A stretch of 64,000 nucleotides of DNA from Alnus glutinosa (lineage: Eukaryota > Streptophyta > Magnoliopsida > Fagales > Betulaceae), in NCBI RefSeq assembly GCF_958979055.1, contig NC_084896.1, forward strand, positions 22,499,501 through 22,563,500, given 5' to 3'. The notes beneath the pieces are model-generated. The model made no database searches. It was not told the DNA's origin and saw only the letters and a program-made list of their open reading frames with translations. The translations under genes were made by a program, and so were the position numbers. This document shows positions 45,213 to 55,454 of the stretch, piece after piece. How positions within the stretch are numbered: the stretch's first letter is position 1; every line of letters begins with the position of its first letter.

Positions 45213-45931
45213 ATGGGTTTTTGCAAGACACCACTAGCTCTTATTTGTCTCTTTGGCTTAACCCTACTCCATCTCTCCCTTGCCCAAGACACCCAACAAG
45301 ACTACCTCAAAGCCCACAACGACGCCCGTGCAGCGGTGGGAGTTCCGGCGCTGACATGGGATGACCAAGTAGCTGCATAAGCACAAAACTATGCTAATTC
45401 ACATATTGGAGATTGCAATCTTGTGCACTCCCAGGGTGGGTCTTACGGTGAAAACCTTGCAGGGAGCACTGGTGACCTTTCAGGCACGGCGGCGGTGCAG
45501 CTGTGGGTGGATGAGAAGTCGAGCTATGACTACAACTCCAACTCTTGCGCTGCTGGGAAAGAGTGCGGGCACTACACTCAGGTTATTAAATTAGCACTCA
45601 TTACAAAAGTTTAAGTTAAGAGAAATTGATGAATTTAATTATTTAATTTATGTTCTAACACTCCACTTCACGTATGATTCCAAACTCCTCTGTAAACAAG
45701 GCTCTAACTAAGGAACTTTGTCTTAATACTATGTTAAATCACTAATTTTTTCAAAAGTTAAAACGGATAAGAAGTGATGAATTTAATTGTTTAATTTATA
45801 TTCTAAGACAGGTGGTATGGCGCAACTCTATTCGTCTAGGATGTGCTAAAGTTCGGTGTGACAGTGGAGGAACATTCATTGGCTGCAACTATGATCCCCC
45901 GGGAAACATTGTGGGGGAGCAGCCTTACTAG
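45213..45931 (+). pseudogene. PR1: PR-1 gene 6: one nonsense codon plus a TRIM in the coding region
   Basis: Starts [14 protein letters not shown] in the same context as genes 2-5. Codon 56, Tyr (TAT) in the others, is TAA (45378-45380), in VAAYAQ. After it the frame is intact through [14 protein letters not shown], then a 230-bp insertion (45582-45811), then [17 protein letters not shown] and a terminal PY. If the insertion were spliced out the coding length is 163 codons including the stop, as for the clean copies. The insertion is a TRIM with GT..AG edges. The TAA makes a full protein impossible without readthrough. The Trp of NLAW is Gly here, a sign of relaxed constraint. Confidence 0.92.
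45583..45807 (-). mobile_element. TRIM retrotransposon inside PR-1 gene 6
   Basis: LTR-like ends of about 77 bp (45583-45660 and 45732-45807) flank a 71-bp internal part that carries a degraded primer-site complement (TTAATACTATG). TCAGG lies at the left (45578-45582) and ACAGG at the right (45808-45812), the expected 5-bp target duplicate with one change. Together they create GT at 45582-45583 and AG at 45810-45811. Confidence 0.85.
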
Positions 45932-47154
45932 GAGCTACCCGTTCAACCCCTTAATAAACATCTATTTCGTAAACGTGTTTAAGATAAATAAGTAATCCAT
46001 CTTTGATTACGTTGGATGTAACTAAATTCATCTTCTTTGTGAGATGCGATATTTAAGGGCACAATAGAAACATGATCTTCAAAGAATTAAGAATGAATTT
46101 TAATGCATATACAAATGTAATTGTTATTGGCCTATATATGTTTGATGAATGAATGAATCAGTTGAATCGAAGTATAAATTAAGATTTTGAATGCATTTGC
46201 TTTCACCTAAAAGTGCTTTTTCTCGATAGTTAGAGTATGTAATAAACATCTAACACGCTTAGAATAATCATTCCATTGCCCATGAGAGAGTGATTGTTAC
46301 AAGACTATTTCATTCACATTCTTCCGATCATTTTGAATAAAAGTTACTCATTTTTATAATGGAATAATCATTCCACGTACCAAATGTAGTCTAAGCAATT
46401 TTGGATGGCTAGAATGAATTTTGATTATTACCAAGTACTGATGCATTTAATAAGTTGGTTTATTTACAAATTTCAAATTTCATAATTTGATTCCCTATAA
46501 TATGCATTATATATAACACTCAAATGGGTTCTTTTAACGTGTTCAATGCTAGAAGTTAAACAGGTAAACGGGTAACAAAGCATGGATTAATTTGATGTTG
46601 AGATCTTCAAGAAGGAATGTATGCTCGCCAGTGAAAAGATTTCAATGAATTTTCCACTTTTAATCTTGACAAATATCCAAGCCCTCAGTGCTGTCTCTTT
46701 TATCATTTGAATTTTTATTTTTCTTTTCTTTTGAAGCCGTTTGAATTTTTACTTAATAAACTTGTAACTATCACATAATCACGCCGGCTGGCACTAACCG
46801 CAAGCAATTTAGACTGACCCGGCCCGTTACTCCGGTGGAATTTCCGAGCGTAGCCCTCTTGTGCAACTAAAGATGCTTTCTAAACGTAGTTCATGCCCCT
46901 GCCTGGGCTTTACTGTTTTTGTGCTTTATGTGGCCCAACCCTTGGCTTTGTCTAAGGTAAAGAGGACCGAGAAATTTTTTGATTTGTTTGGAGTAAAAAA
47001 TACACCCATTTCTTAACTAGTGTTTCGACTTTGGCGTTGGTTTTTTTGATTTGGATTTATTGTTGAGGAACCCACCCTCCTGATCTTTGTGTAACCCTAC
47101 TCCTTCGTGGCGTCATTAGGAAAAAAAAAAAAAAAATTGGATTTTGATCATATT
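45932..47154. other. 3' flank of gene 6
   Basis: The first 300 bp resemble the 3' flanks of genes 2 and 4. At about 46250-46400 there is a weak inverted repeat around AATAATCATTCCA. No gene seen. Confidence 0.5.
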
Positions 47155-47471
47155 GAACTTCACTTAACTCCCTTAAAGGACCATCACTTTTGCAATCTTC
47201 TCCTTCCAAGTTCAAAAACTCTCAATTTATTGTATCAAAACTATCAATTTTTTGCAATTTTACCCATCCTGTTAGAGTTGGGATTAAATCAAATGATCAA
47301 ATGGTGAAATGACTCTTATGCTCCTGTAAACTTTATAAAACTATAAAATTACACCCTTAAATTACAATTATTATTTTTTAAAAAAAGTTTGATATACTAA
47401 ATTGAAAGTTTTTAAACTTAATGGAAGATATTATAAAAGTGATGAAAGTTCAGGGATTAAGTAAAGCTTCC
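47155..47471. repeat. AT-rich foldback repeat (family copy 4)
   Basis: Left arm TGAACTTCACTTAACTCCC, right arm ending GGATTAAGTAAAGCTTCCCC. Shorter arms than copies 1-3. Confidence 0.6.
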
Positions 47472-47918
47472 CCTATATTATTTTTTAATTTTTTTTAAAA
47501 AAGGTTATCTTGGTATAGAGGTACTTGTTCATGAAGAAGCAACCAACTTGAAGTAAAACAATTAATCTACTGAAATTTAGTCTTTAAATTATTAGAAAAG
47601 TATATAAAATGAATTAAATATGTGCTTGAGGCTAAGATGCAATTAATTCAGCTACAAGTACACCTACTTGAAGTGGAAGTACGAGTATTGTTCTTCTTTG
47701 AGGTTTCGTCCACTTTTCTAGCCTTCACCTCATTCAAAACATTTCTAGCCCACTAACCAAAGTACGTCTCGTTGTATCCAATTTTGCCGCTCTTGAAAAC
47801 TTAACAGACATGCATGCAGCGACGATCATCATCTGCGTGAGGGCAATTATCCCCGTTTGGATCTCGCCATGCTCCTTGATGCCTCATCCCCGACCAGCTA
47901 GCTAGCTATCCAGTGATA

Positions 47919-48352
47919 TGAAAGATATTGAAATATTTCTTGTATTGCTTGATAATAACAAGTGAATGCCTCAAGGCATTATATACACAAAATGTTGAAG
48001 TAAAAACAGAAGGTAAAAATGTACACAAGGAATGAGTATAAATGCAATTCTTTATAAGGCTGACTTTGGAGGGAACCGTGGCTTGATATGTGGAGATCTT
48101 TGGTCTACTTTCCTTGCTACTGATGTGCATAATCTGGTGACGGGTGGCTTGCCTTGTGGATGATTTGGTTTCCTATTATGGACTGCTGCATTGGCTGTGA
48201 GTCCATAATGAGAGGCATGATATGCGATATCTTGTCTAAATGTGGAGTCAGGAGCTGTATTAGGAAAGGTTGTAGCTGCATTAGGAATGTGATCAATGTG
48301 ATCAATGGCTGTGTCATCATTGCCGTGAGCTGGAAGGGAGGATTCTCTAACA
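47919..48352 (-). repeat. 3' LTR of the Copia element
   Basis: 434 bp, TG..CA ends on the minus strand. Differs by one base from the 5' LTR (C at about 48254, T in the other copy). The pol frame reads on into it to a stop at 48052. Confidence 0.95.
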
Positions 48353-50349
48353 GCCCCCCTCAAGCTAATGGGGGAGGAGACCACCATGAGCTTGGAACGA
48401 AGAAGTAAAAACCTGGCAGAGGATAATCCTTTGGTAAAGGCATCAGCAAGTTGATCATGAGTGGAAATGAATTTAAGCATAATGTCACGATTGATAACCT
48501 TTTCCCGCACAAAGTGATAGTCAATTTCTATGTGTTTGGTGCGAGCATGGTAGACAGGATTGGAAGCTAATGCCAAGGCACTGACATTGTCACACCAAAT
48601 GATGGGAGCTTGAGAGAGAGCAAACTGAATGTCACAGAAGAGCATTCTTAACCAGTAGACTTCAGTAGTGGTGATGGCAAGGGATCTGTACTCAGCTTCA
48701 GTGCTACTTCGAGAGACAATGGGTTGCTTTTTAGCACACCATGAGATCAGATTAGGCCCAAGAAAGATAGCAAATCCAGTTGTGGAACGTCTATCATCAA
48801 TGCTGCCAGCCCAATCACTATCACAGTAGGCAGTGAGATGGAGAGAACCTTTGGAGTACAGGAGTCCGTGATTAGCAGAGGCTTTGAGGTATCTTAAGAC
48901 TCTCTTCACAGCAGACCAATGAGTAGTGGATGGTGCATGCATGTGTTGGCAGAGCTGGTTGACTGAGAATGAAATTTCAGGACGTGTTAAGGTGCAATAT
49001 TGAAGAGCACCAACAACCTGCCTATATTCTGTAGGGTCCGGCAGTGGATCACCATCATATTTGGAGAGTTTCAAGCCAGATGGGGAGGGTGACTTGGCTG
49101 GTTTAGCATCCTGCATATTGGTGCGATGAAGTAAATCAGAGATATATTTGGCTTGACATAGGTGCAGCCCTTGATCAGTGTGAGAGACTTGAATGCCCAA
49201 AAAGAAATGAAGAAGCCCGAGGTCTTTCAATGGAAATTCTTGCTGTAATTGAGCAATGATTGATTGGATTAACTTGGCATCAGTCCCTGTGATGATGATA
49301 TCGTCTACATAAACCAACATGAAGATATGAGTAGATTTCAGATGTAAAGTAAATAAGGAGGAATCCAAGAGAGAAGCAGTGAAGCCAATATCCAGTAGGA
49401 AGGATGAAAGGCGATTGAACCAGGCTCTAGGAGCCTGTTTGAGGCCATAGAGGGCCTTTTGGAGCTTGCAAACAAAATCTGGATGAGCAGGGTCAGTGAA
49501 CCCTCTCGGTTGCTCCATGAAAACATCTTCGAGTAGGTGACCATGAAGAAAGGCGTTGGAAATGTCCAATTGCCTTATAGTCCAATCAAACTGAACAGCT
49601 AAGGAGAGGATGACACGAATTGTAGCTGGTTTGATGACTGGACTGAATGTTTCAGTGTAGTCGATGCCATCTTTTTGTTCAAACCCCTTAGCAACCAACC
49701 TGGCCTTAAACCTCTCAATTGATCCATCGGCTTTCCGTTTAATTTTATAGACCCACTTATTGCTGATGATGTTTTGATGAGGAGGACGAGGACAAAGTGT
49801 CCAAGTGGCATTATTCATGAGTGCTTGGAATTCTTCTGTCATGGCTTGAACCCACCTAGGATCAGAGGCTGCCTTTCGATAGCAAGATGGTTCAGACTCA
49901 GTGCTGGTAATGTGGAACATTTGAGGAGGATATTTGGTGGTTTTATAGGCTTGAAAATCTGGGAACTGTTTAGGTCGAGTAGAACCAGTTTTGGATCGAG
50001 TAGTCATAGGGTGCTGAGATGAAGGTGTAGAAGTAGTGGTTCCTGGTGGTCTTTCAGAGGTAGAACTTGAAGGCATGGAAGGTAAGGTAGTAGGTTGTAT
50101 ATTGGACACTTCAATTGAAGGTTGATGGGATGAGAGAGGGGGTTCAACATTAGAAGATGATGCAGGTTCAGCACTGGAAGTGGATGCAGGTTCAAGATGC
50201 AGTACGGGAGAGTTACTGCTGGGAACAGAAACTGAGTTGCCAGAATTAGGATTAGACATGAAAGGTGATGGAGAAGGAAGTAAACTTACTGGGAGAGTAA
50301 AGGGCAAGTCACCAATTGCACTAATCTTGGAGGGCAAGTGAGATGAGGC
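48052..50349 (-). pseudogene. Copia pol, C-terminal part: reverse transcriptase and RNase H
   Basis: Open for more than 760 codons. The RT shows KWVYKIKRKADGSIERFKAR, QLDISNAFLHG and the catalytic YVDDIIITG. RNase H shows [18 protein letters not shown] and SSTEAEYRSLA, then LADAFTKGL. All key acidic residues are present, so this half looks functional on its own. It is separated from the integrase half only by an in-frame TAA at 50350-50352. The natural product is one polyprotein cleaved by the element protease. Confidence 0.9.
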
Positions 50350-51729
50350 TTAATCCTTGGCTGGAAAGTTCTGCTCATCAAAAACCACATGTCGTGACAA
50401 GTAAACTTTGTTAGTAATAGGGTCTAAGCACTTGTATCCAGCATAGCTATAACCGAGGAAGATGCAAGGTTTGGAACGATATTGGAGTTTGTGTAGGCCA
50501 AAGGGACGTAAGAGTGGAAAACATTTGCAACCAAAGACCTTGAGGGATTGATAATCAGGTTCTTTGTGATAAAGCTTGAGATAAGGGGAAAGATTGTCCA
50601 AAATTGGTGTAGGTAGCCTGTTTATGAGGTGAGTGGCTGTGAGGAATGCATCAACCCAATAAATATTAGAAAGGTGAGAATGAGCTAGGAGAGTCAAACC
50701 TGTTTCCAGAATGTGCCTGAGTTTCCTTTCGGCTAGGCCATTCTGTTGAGAAGTATAGGGACATGATTTTCTGTGGACAATCCCATTTTTGGTGAGGAAA
50801 GATTGAAAATGCAATGATGTGTATTCACCCCCTCCATCTGATTGAAGTTGTTTGATGGAGGAGGAGAATTGCTTCTCAACAAGAATTTTAAATTTGATAA
50901 AGCATTCATAAACAGTAGATTTTGTGTGAAGAGGGTAGAGCCAAGTGTATCTTGAGTGATCATCTACAAAGATAACATAGTATTTAAATCCACTGTTAGA
51001 TGTGATAGGTGAAGTCCATATATCTGTGTGAATTAAATGTAATGGGAGAGAAGTTTGACGATTTGAGGAGGAGAATGACAGTTTCTTACTTTTTCCCATT
51101 TGACAGGAATCACACAAGCCAATTTTATTTGAATTGAAAGATGAGACAGGAAGCTTGAAAGCTTTAACAATGCGAGAAACAACATCATTTGCTGGGTGAC
51201 CTAGTCTAAAATGCCAAATCAAGGCTGAGGTCTTTATTCCTAACAAAGCTACAAATGCACGACTGGATTTGTGTGAGTTCCCTTTAAATCGCAAAGGATA
51301 GAGCCCATTTTCACACTTGCCTGCCAAGAGGATTGCCTTGGTGAGATTGTCCTTCACAAAAAAATGAGATGATGTGAGTTTAAAATAACAATGATTATCT
51401 AAACAAAATTTTTGAATAGATAAGAGGTTAGCAGAGGCATCTGGACAGTGAAGAACATTTTTAAGATGAAGTTCAGAAGATGAGTTTGGAATAGGGATAA
51501 GAGTTGAACCAGCATTGTCAATCTTGAGGCCAGCTCCATTGCCTACAGCAACCATTTCATTTCCTTCAAAAGGCTGCTGATCTGAGAGATTTTCCAGATT
51601 GTTGGTGATGTGTGCATTTGCACCACTATCAGCAAGCCACTCTTGTTCTTCATCATAAAGGGCATTTGCTTGAGCTGCCATGGCTGCCAATTGAGGTGGA
51701 GGATGTCTGCCTTGATATGAGTAGTTCAT
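50350..51729 (-). pseudogene. Copia pol, N-terminal part: protease and integrase
   Basis: Protease active site DSGA at about residue 34 (WLADSGANAHIT). Then the GAG-pre-integrase zinc region (LIWHFRLGHP..CDSCQMGK) and the integrase core (HTDIWTS, FVDDHSRYTWLYPL, QSDGGGEYTS..NGLAERK). It ends at the nonsense codon just after FDEQNFPAKD. The zinc knuckle CQICGKSSHQALDC lies immediately upstream in the same frame (about 51739-51782), so gag and pol were once continuous. Confidence 0.9.
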
Positions 51730-51743
51730 CCTATGGAAGCAAT

Positions 51744-52712
51744 CTAAAGCTTGGTGGCTTGATTTTCCACAAATCTGGCAAGGAGCACGATTTGAGTTGG
51801 ATGAATTGTTGGGAGAAGAGTGCTGACTTGTCTTGTTGTTGGGAATCCTGAATTGCTGTATTTGGGAGCACCAGAGGAGTGATTTCCTTGCTGTGATCTG
51901 AATGCAGGAAAGCCATTTGGCTTGGCAGATTGGTTGTGATGTGACTGCTGTTTGCTATTGGACTGGTATGGTCCTTTTTTGAAATTGCGAGGACCTGTCT
52001 TGTGAGCAAATAAAGCAAATGTGGAGGCATCAGGAACAACAACTTGATGATTGTTGAGTAGCATTTCGTGATTCAGCAACATATCCTGAAAATCATCAAA
52101 ACTTAGGACTTTGTCCCTAGTTGCAAAGGCAAGGTTAGTCACAACGTGAATAAAATTTGGATTGAGACCATTGGTGATGGAAGATATAAAATCTTCATCA
52201 TCCAGTGGTTTGCCAATGACTGCAAGTTGGTCAGCCATGTTTTTGGCAAATTGCAGATAATCTGAACATGATTTGGAACCTTGACGCAGGTTCTGTAACT
52301 GCTGCTTGATGTTGGAAACATGAGTGCGAGACTGACTGGCAAATCTGTTGGCCAATGCAGTCCATACCTGCCTAGAGGTATTTAGTCCATAAACAGTTGA
52401 TAGGACTTTTTCTGAGAGAGATGCATTGATCCAGCTTAATAAGTGCTGGTCTTTCTTGATCCAGATAGAGTATTCTGGATTAGGAGTATCTTGACCTTGT
52501 GCATTGGTCAGATACTTTGGGGGACAAGGTTCAGTCCCATCGATGATGCCTAGCAGTTCATTGCTGCGTAAGACAGGCAGAAAAATGGACAGCCATTTTA
52601 GGAAGCTGTTGGGGCCTTCTAATTTCACTCCAGACATTTGAGTGTAGTTGGGCAGGACAAGTGATATGGTTGGTGAAGGTGAGGATGAAGCAGGAATATC
52701 GGAGGAAGCCAT
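51744..52712 (-). pseudogene. Copia gag, frameshifted before the zinc knuckle
   Basis: The start MASSDIPASSSP at 52712 is the first ATG after the primer site and fits Copia gag; the longer upstream frame lies in the LTR. The UBN2-type gag domain is clear (LEGPNSFLKW.., TSRQVWTALANRFASQSR, LRQGSKSCSDYLQ). Close to 51840 the reading frame changes by a single missing base. The frame carrying the zinc knuckle and pol then continues, while the gag frame runs to a stop at 51744. Confidence 0.87.
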
Positions 52713-52782
52713 AAGAAATTGAAAGAGGAAGCAGGAAAGAGAGAATTTTGAGATGTGGCGTTTGCCTAATGCTCTGATACCA

Positions 52783-53216
52783 TGAAAGATATTGAAATAT
52801 TTCTTGTATTGCTTGATAATAACAAGTGAATGCCTCAAGGCATTATATACACAAAATGTTGAAGTAAAAACAGAAGGTAAAAATGTACACAAGGAATGAG
52901 TATAAATGCAATTCTTTATAAGGCTGACTTTGGAGGGAACCGTGGCTTGATATGTGGAGATCTTTGGTCTACTTTCCTTGCTACTGATGTGCATAATCTG
53001 GTGACGGGTGGCTTGCCTTGTGGATGATTTGGTTTCCTATTATGGACTGCTGCATTGGCTGTGAGTCCATAATGAGAGGCATGATATGCGATATCTTGTC
53101 TAAATGTGGAGTCAGGAGTTGTATTAGGAAAGGTTGTAGCTGCATTAGGAATGTGATCAATGTGATCAATGGCTGTGTCATCATTGCCGTGAGCTGGAAG
53201 GGAGGATTCTCTAACA
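52783..53216 (-). repeat. 5' LTR of the Copia element
   Basis: 434 bp, identical to the 3' LTR but for one base. A TATA-like TATATAATG lies on the minus strand near 52843. ORFs reading through it into the GT61 fragment are chance fusions. Confidence 0.95.
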
Positions 53217-53370
53217 TGATAGACATACTGGCCAACGCCGGCAAGCTTTAGCCAGCCTTTGGGGAAGAACTCCATGACACTGCTGTTTCTGTCCATTAAG
53301 AACATGTTGGTTAATTGGGCACCGTGTGGGAATACGAGAATGTCTGTCGAGCTCATCACCTTCACCTGAA

Positions 53371-53501
53371 TCAAATATATAAATGGATTGCAAGTGTAGA
53401 TTAGCTTACATAATATCGAGGAAAAATGTTGATATGATATCACAGTACGTACATTGGCTAATTGATCACAAAATAAATATATATATATATATATACTTTA
53501 T
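53371..53501. other. Presumed intron side of the GT61 fragment
   Basis: AT-rich, with a short (AT)n at about 53476-53495. No upstream GT61 exon is recognisable. Confidence 0.45.
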
Positions 53502-53680
53502 ATGAGAAATGCTAGACATCCCAATATTTTTTTTCAGAATTTGGTTCCAACCTGATGTGTCACAATCTTATGAAATTATGGCACACTTCTCAAAATAATA
53601 GATTTCATGGGATTGTGGCACATTAGGTTAGAACCAAATTCTGGAAAAAAAATATTTGGATATCTAGCATTCCTCTCTCT
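53502..53680. mobile_element. MITE with long inverted arms
   Basis: Arms GAGAAATGCTAGACATCC..GAATTTGGTTCCAACCTGA and their inverse ending GGATATCTAGCATTCCTC, about 70 bp each, flank a short loop. No coding capacity. Confidence 0.75.
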
Positions 53681-53699
53681 ATATATATATAGCTAGTAC

Positions 53700-54629
53700 T
53701 GTTGGGGAAATTATAAAATATCTCAGAGCCTAGACGAGCCATGACCAGGCCTATGGGCCCGATCAGTACATTCGACCCGAAGAAAGGCCTATATATATTG
53801 TTAGCTAGTGTTGGGGAAATTATAAAATATCTTAGAGCCTAGACGAGCCATGACCAGGCCTATGGGCCCGGTCGATACATTCGACCCGAAGAAAGGCCCA
53901 TGAAGATCCAGGCAGTCATGAATGCTTCGAATATTTGACACCTTGGATACTCCTTAAAGAATCTTATGAATGTATATCCCCTGATTGCCAGAGTCGAGGA
54001 TAAGCACAGTCGATGAGTCTCATAACATCACTGTCCTGGGAACACAAGAAGAATACACACGGAATGCCCATATCCAGATGGTCCCAGGAATAGGTTTTTC
54101 TAGACTACCACGAGGTGATTGGGATAGAATATGATGGAATCCTTAACCCAGAATTATCACAGGAAATTATGGGAAGATATGATCTTTAATCTTTAGAAAG
54201 TTATAGTAGGTCTATATCCCGAATTTTTTGGGATAACCTATTATCCCACAAGATATGGGATAAAAAATCTGTTTGAAGTCAGTTGAAGGGTAGTCCTTCT
54301 CAAACTGGACTCCATAATTGATAAGATTTAATCCCACACGATCTGGGATTAGAATCCTAATTGAACTATAATTAGAGCATTCCTAATGTATTAAAATTAC
54401 ATGCTTATAAATAAACTGCTACCCTAGGCATCAAAACTCTTTGATCTCTCTGACTTATTTTGTGCTCTCGTATTCCCTTAAATTTGTCTACAAGAATTTG
54501 ACTTAGGCATCAAAGTGAGACCCCGTCAGCACACTTGACAAGCTCTTGTGTTTAATCTTTTTGTCTTGTAGGTTGTGGAGAAAATGCATTTAAAGGCGGC
54601 ACATCACCAAAACGGAAACTGTACCAATA
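53700..54629 (+). mobile_element. Gypsy LTR with a duplicated 90-bp start
   Basis: The complete LTR is taken as 53809-54629 (TGTTGGGGAAATTATAAAA...GTACCAATA), followed by TTTGGTGCCATCTATGGGA, the usual text after such LTRs. R/U5 text GACTTAGGCATCAAAGTGAG is present. The first 90 bp also occur just before it at 53700-53789, with a 19-bp spacer. Confidence 0.75.
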
Positions 54630-54750
54630 GTTTGGTGCCATCTATGGGAATCGACATATCGTTTCTTGCACAAGAACTCCGCAACGGTGACTACGTGATC
54701 AGAAGATCCTAGGAGAACTATAAACGTCCAAGACAAAAGCGTCCAGGACG

Positions 54751-55454
54751 ATGCAGGGACTTCAAACGACCTCCAAGCAACCAACCATATCTCTCCTGAA
54801 TGAGCGAATCATTCAAATGTCAAAAAGTCTGGAGTCCCTAGCTCAACAGAATGCTGCTTTGATACTCTACATCTCGGAACAAGCTCATACAACAACGATT
54901 GTCCGCGAGGGCATTCCCGAAGCAGAAAAAGAAGGGCGTAGTAGCCATATTGACGACCGACGAGAAGAGGATGAAAATTCCGATCAAAACCAAGAGGAAG
55001 CAAGTGACCGGTAGGATCACCGAGAAGCAAATCCCGAGAAGGCTCATCACTGGAATGAAAATAAAGAAAAGCTGAGAGATGTGGTCGGCAAATTGCAACA
55101 GAGGTGTGATCTCTTCTACGATGAGATTTACCAGCGGGACAAAGGCAAGACTTCCTTGGTGTATAACCTCTTGAAAAAAACAGCCTCACCGTTTACCGAC
55201 CAGGTGGCCTGTTTTCATCTCCCTGAAAAGTTCAATGTCCTTGATATTGCAACATACATCGGACTCAAAGATCCGATCGAGCATTTGGAGAACTTCCAAT
55301 CCCATCTGGATCTCCACAGTACGCCAGAGGAGATAGCATGCTGAGCCTTCCCACTTACACTGTCAAGCAATGCTCGAGATTGGTTCAGGAGGCTCCCTCC
55401 GAAGTCGATCAACAATTTTGACGCTCTCGGAAAGATCTTCTTGACGCAATTCAT
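54751..55454 (+). pseudogene. Gypsy gag fragment with two in-frame stops
   Basis: Starts MQGLQTTSKQPTISLLNER. After an in-frame TAG (55012-55014) it continues in the same frame to the gag core: PEKFNVLDIATYIGLKDPIEHLENFQSHL, EEIAC-stop-AFPLTLSSNARDWFRRLPPKSI, LTQFM. The second stop (TGA at 55342-55344) replaces the Arg usual in CRAF and fits a CGA to TGA change. The match to Gypsy (Tat-like) gag ends abruptly near 55454, where Copia pol begins. Confidence 0.85.

Larger units (their letters stand above)
47919..53216 (-). mobile_element. Full-length Copia LTR retrotransposon with TGATA target duplication
   Basis: 5298 bp, flanked by TGATA at 47914-47918 and 53217-53221. Both LTRs are 434 bp. 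Next to the right-hand (5') LTR the complement of TGGTATCAGAGC (initiator-Met primer site) is present at about 52772-52783; next to the left-hand (3') LTR lies the complement of a polypurine tract (48353-48375). The order gag, protease, integrase, RT, RNase H is Copia. A frameshift in gag and a nonsense codon before RT make this copy unable to express its polyprotein. Confidence 0.97.
47648..53365 (-). pseudogene. GT61-family glycosyltransferase fragment, split by the Copia element
   Basis: Minus-strand exon starting after a TTCAG acceptor at 53366-53370. It reads VKVMSSTDILVFPHGAQLTN..MEFFPKGWLKLAGVGQYVYH up to the target site. Beyond the Copia element it continues HWIAS, then WSGMRHQGAWRDP..DDDRRCM, then KSGKIGYNETYF and WARNVLNEVKARK to a stop at 47648-47650. 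This is the C-terminal region of plant GT61 (DUF563) enzymes, Golgi type II proteins that decorate xylan or N-glycans. It is broken by a 4-bp TAGC duplication after HWIAS, two in-frame stops and the 5.3-kb insertion. No N-terminal exons are seen to the right. Confidence 0.8.

Noticed and set aside
52916..53443. 175-residue ORF as an intact gene
   Set aside because: It is a chance fusion of the GT61 exon fragment with the Copia LTR on the minus strand.
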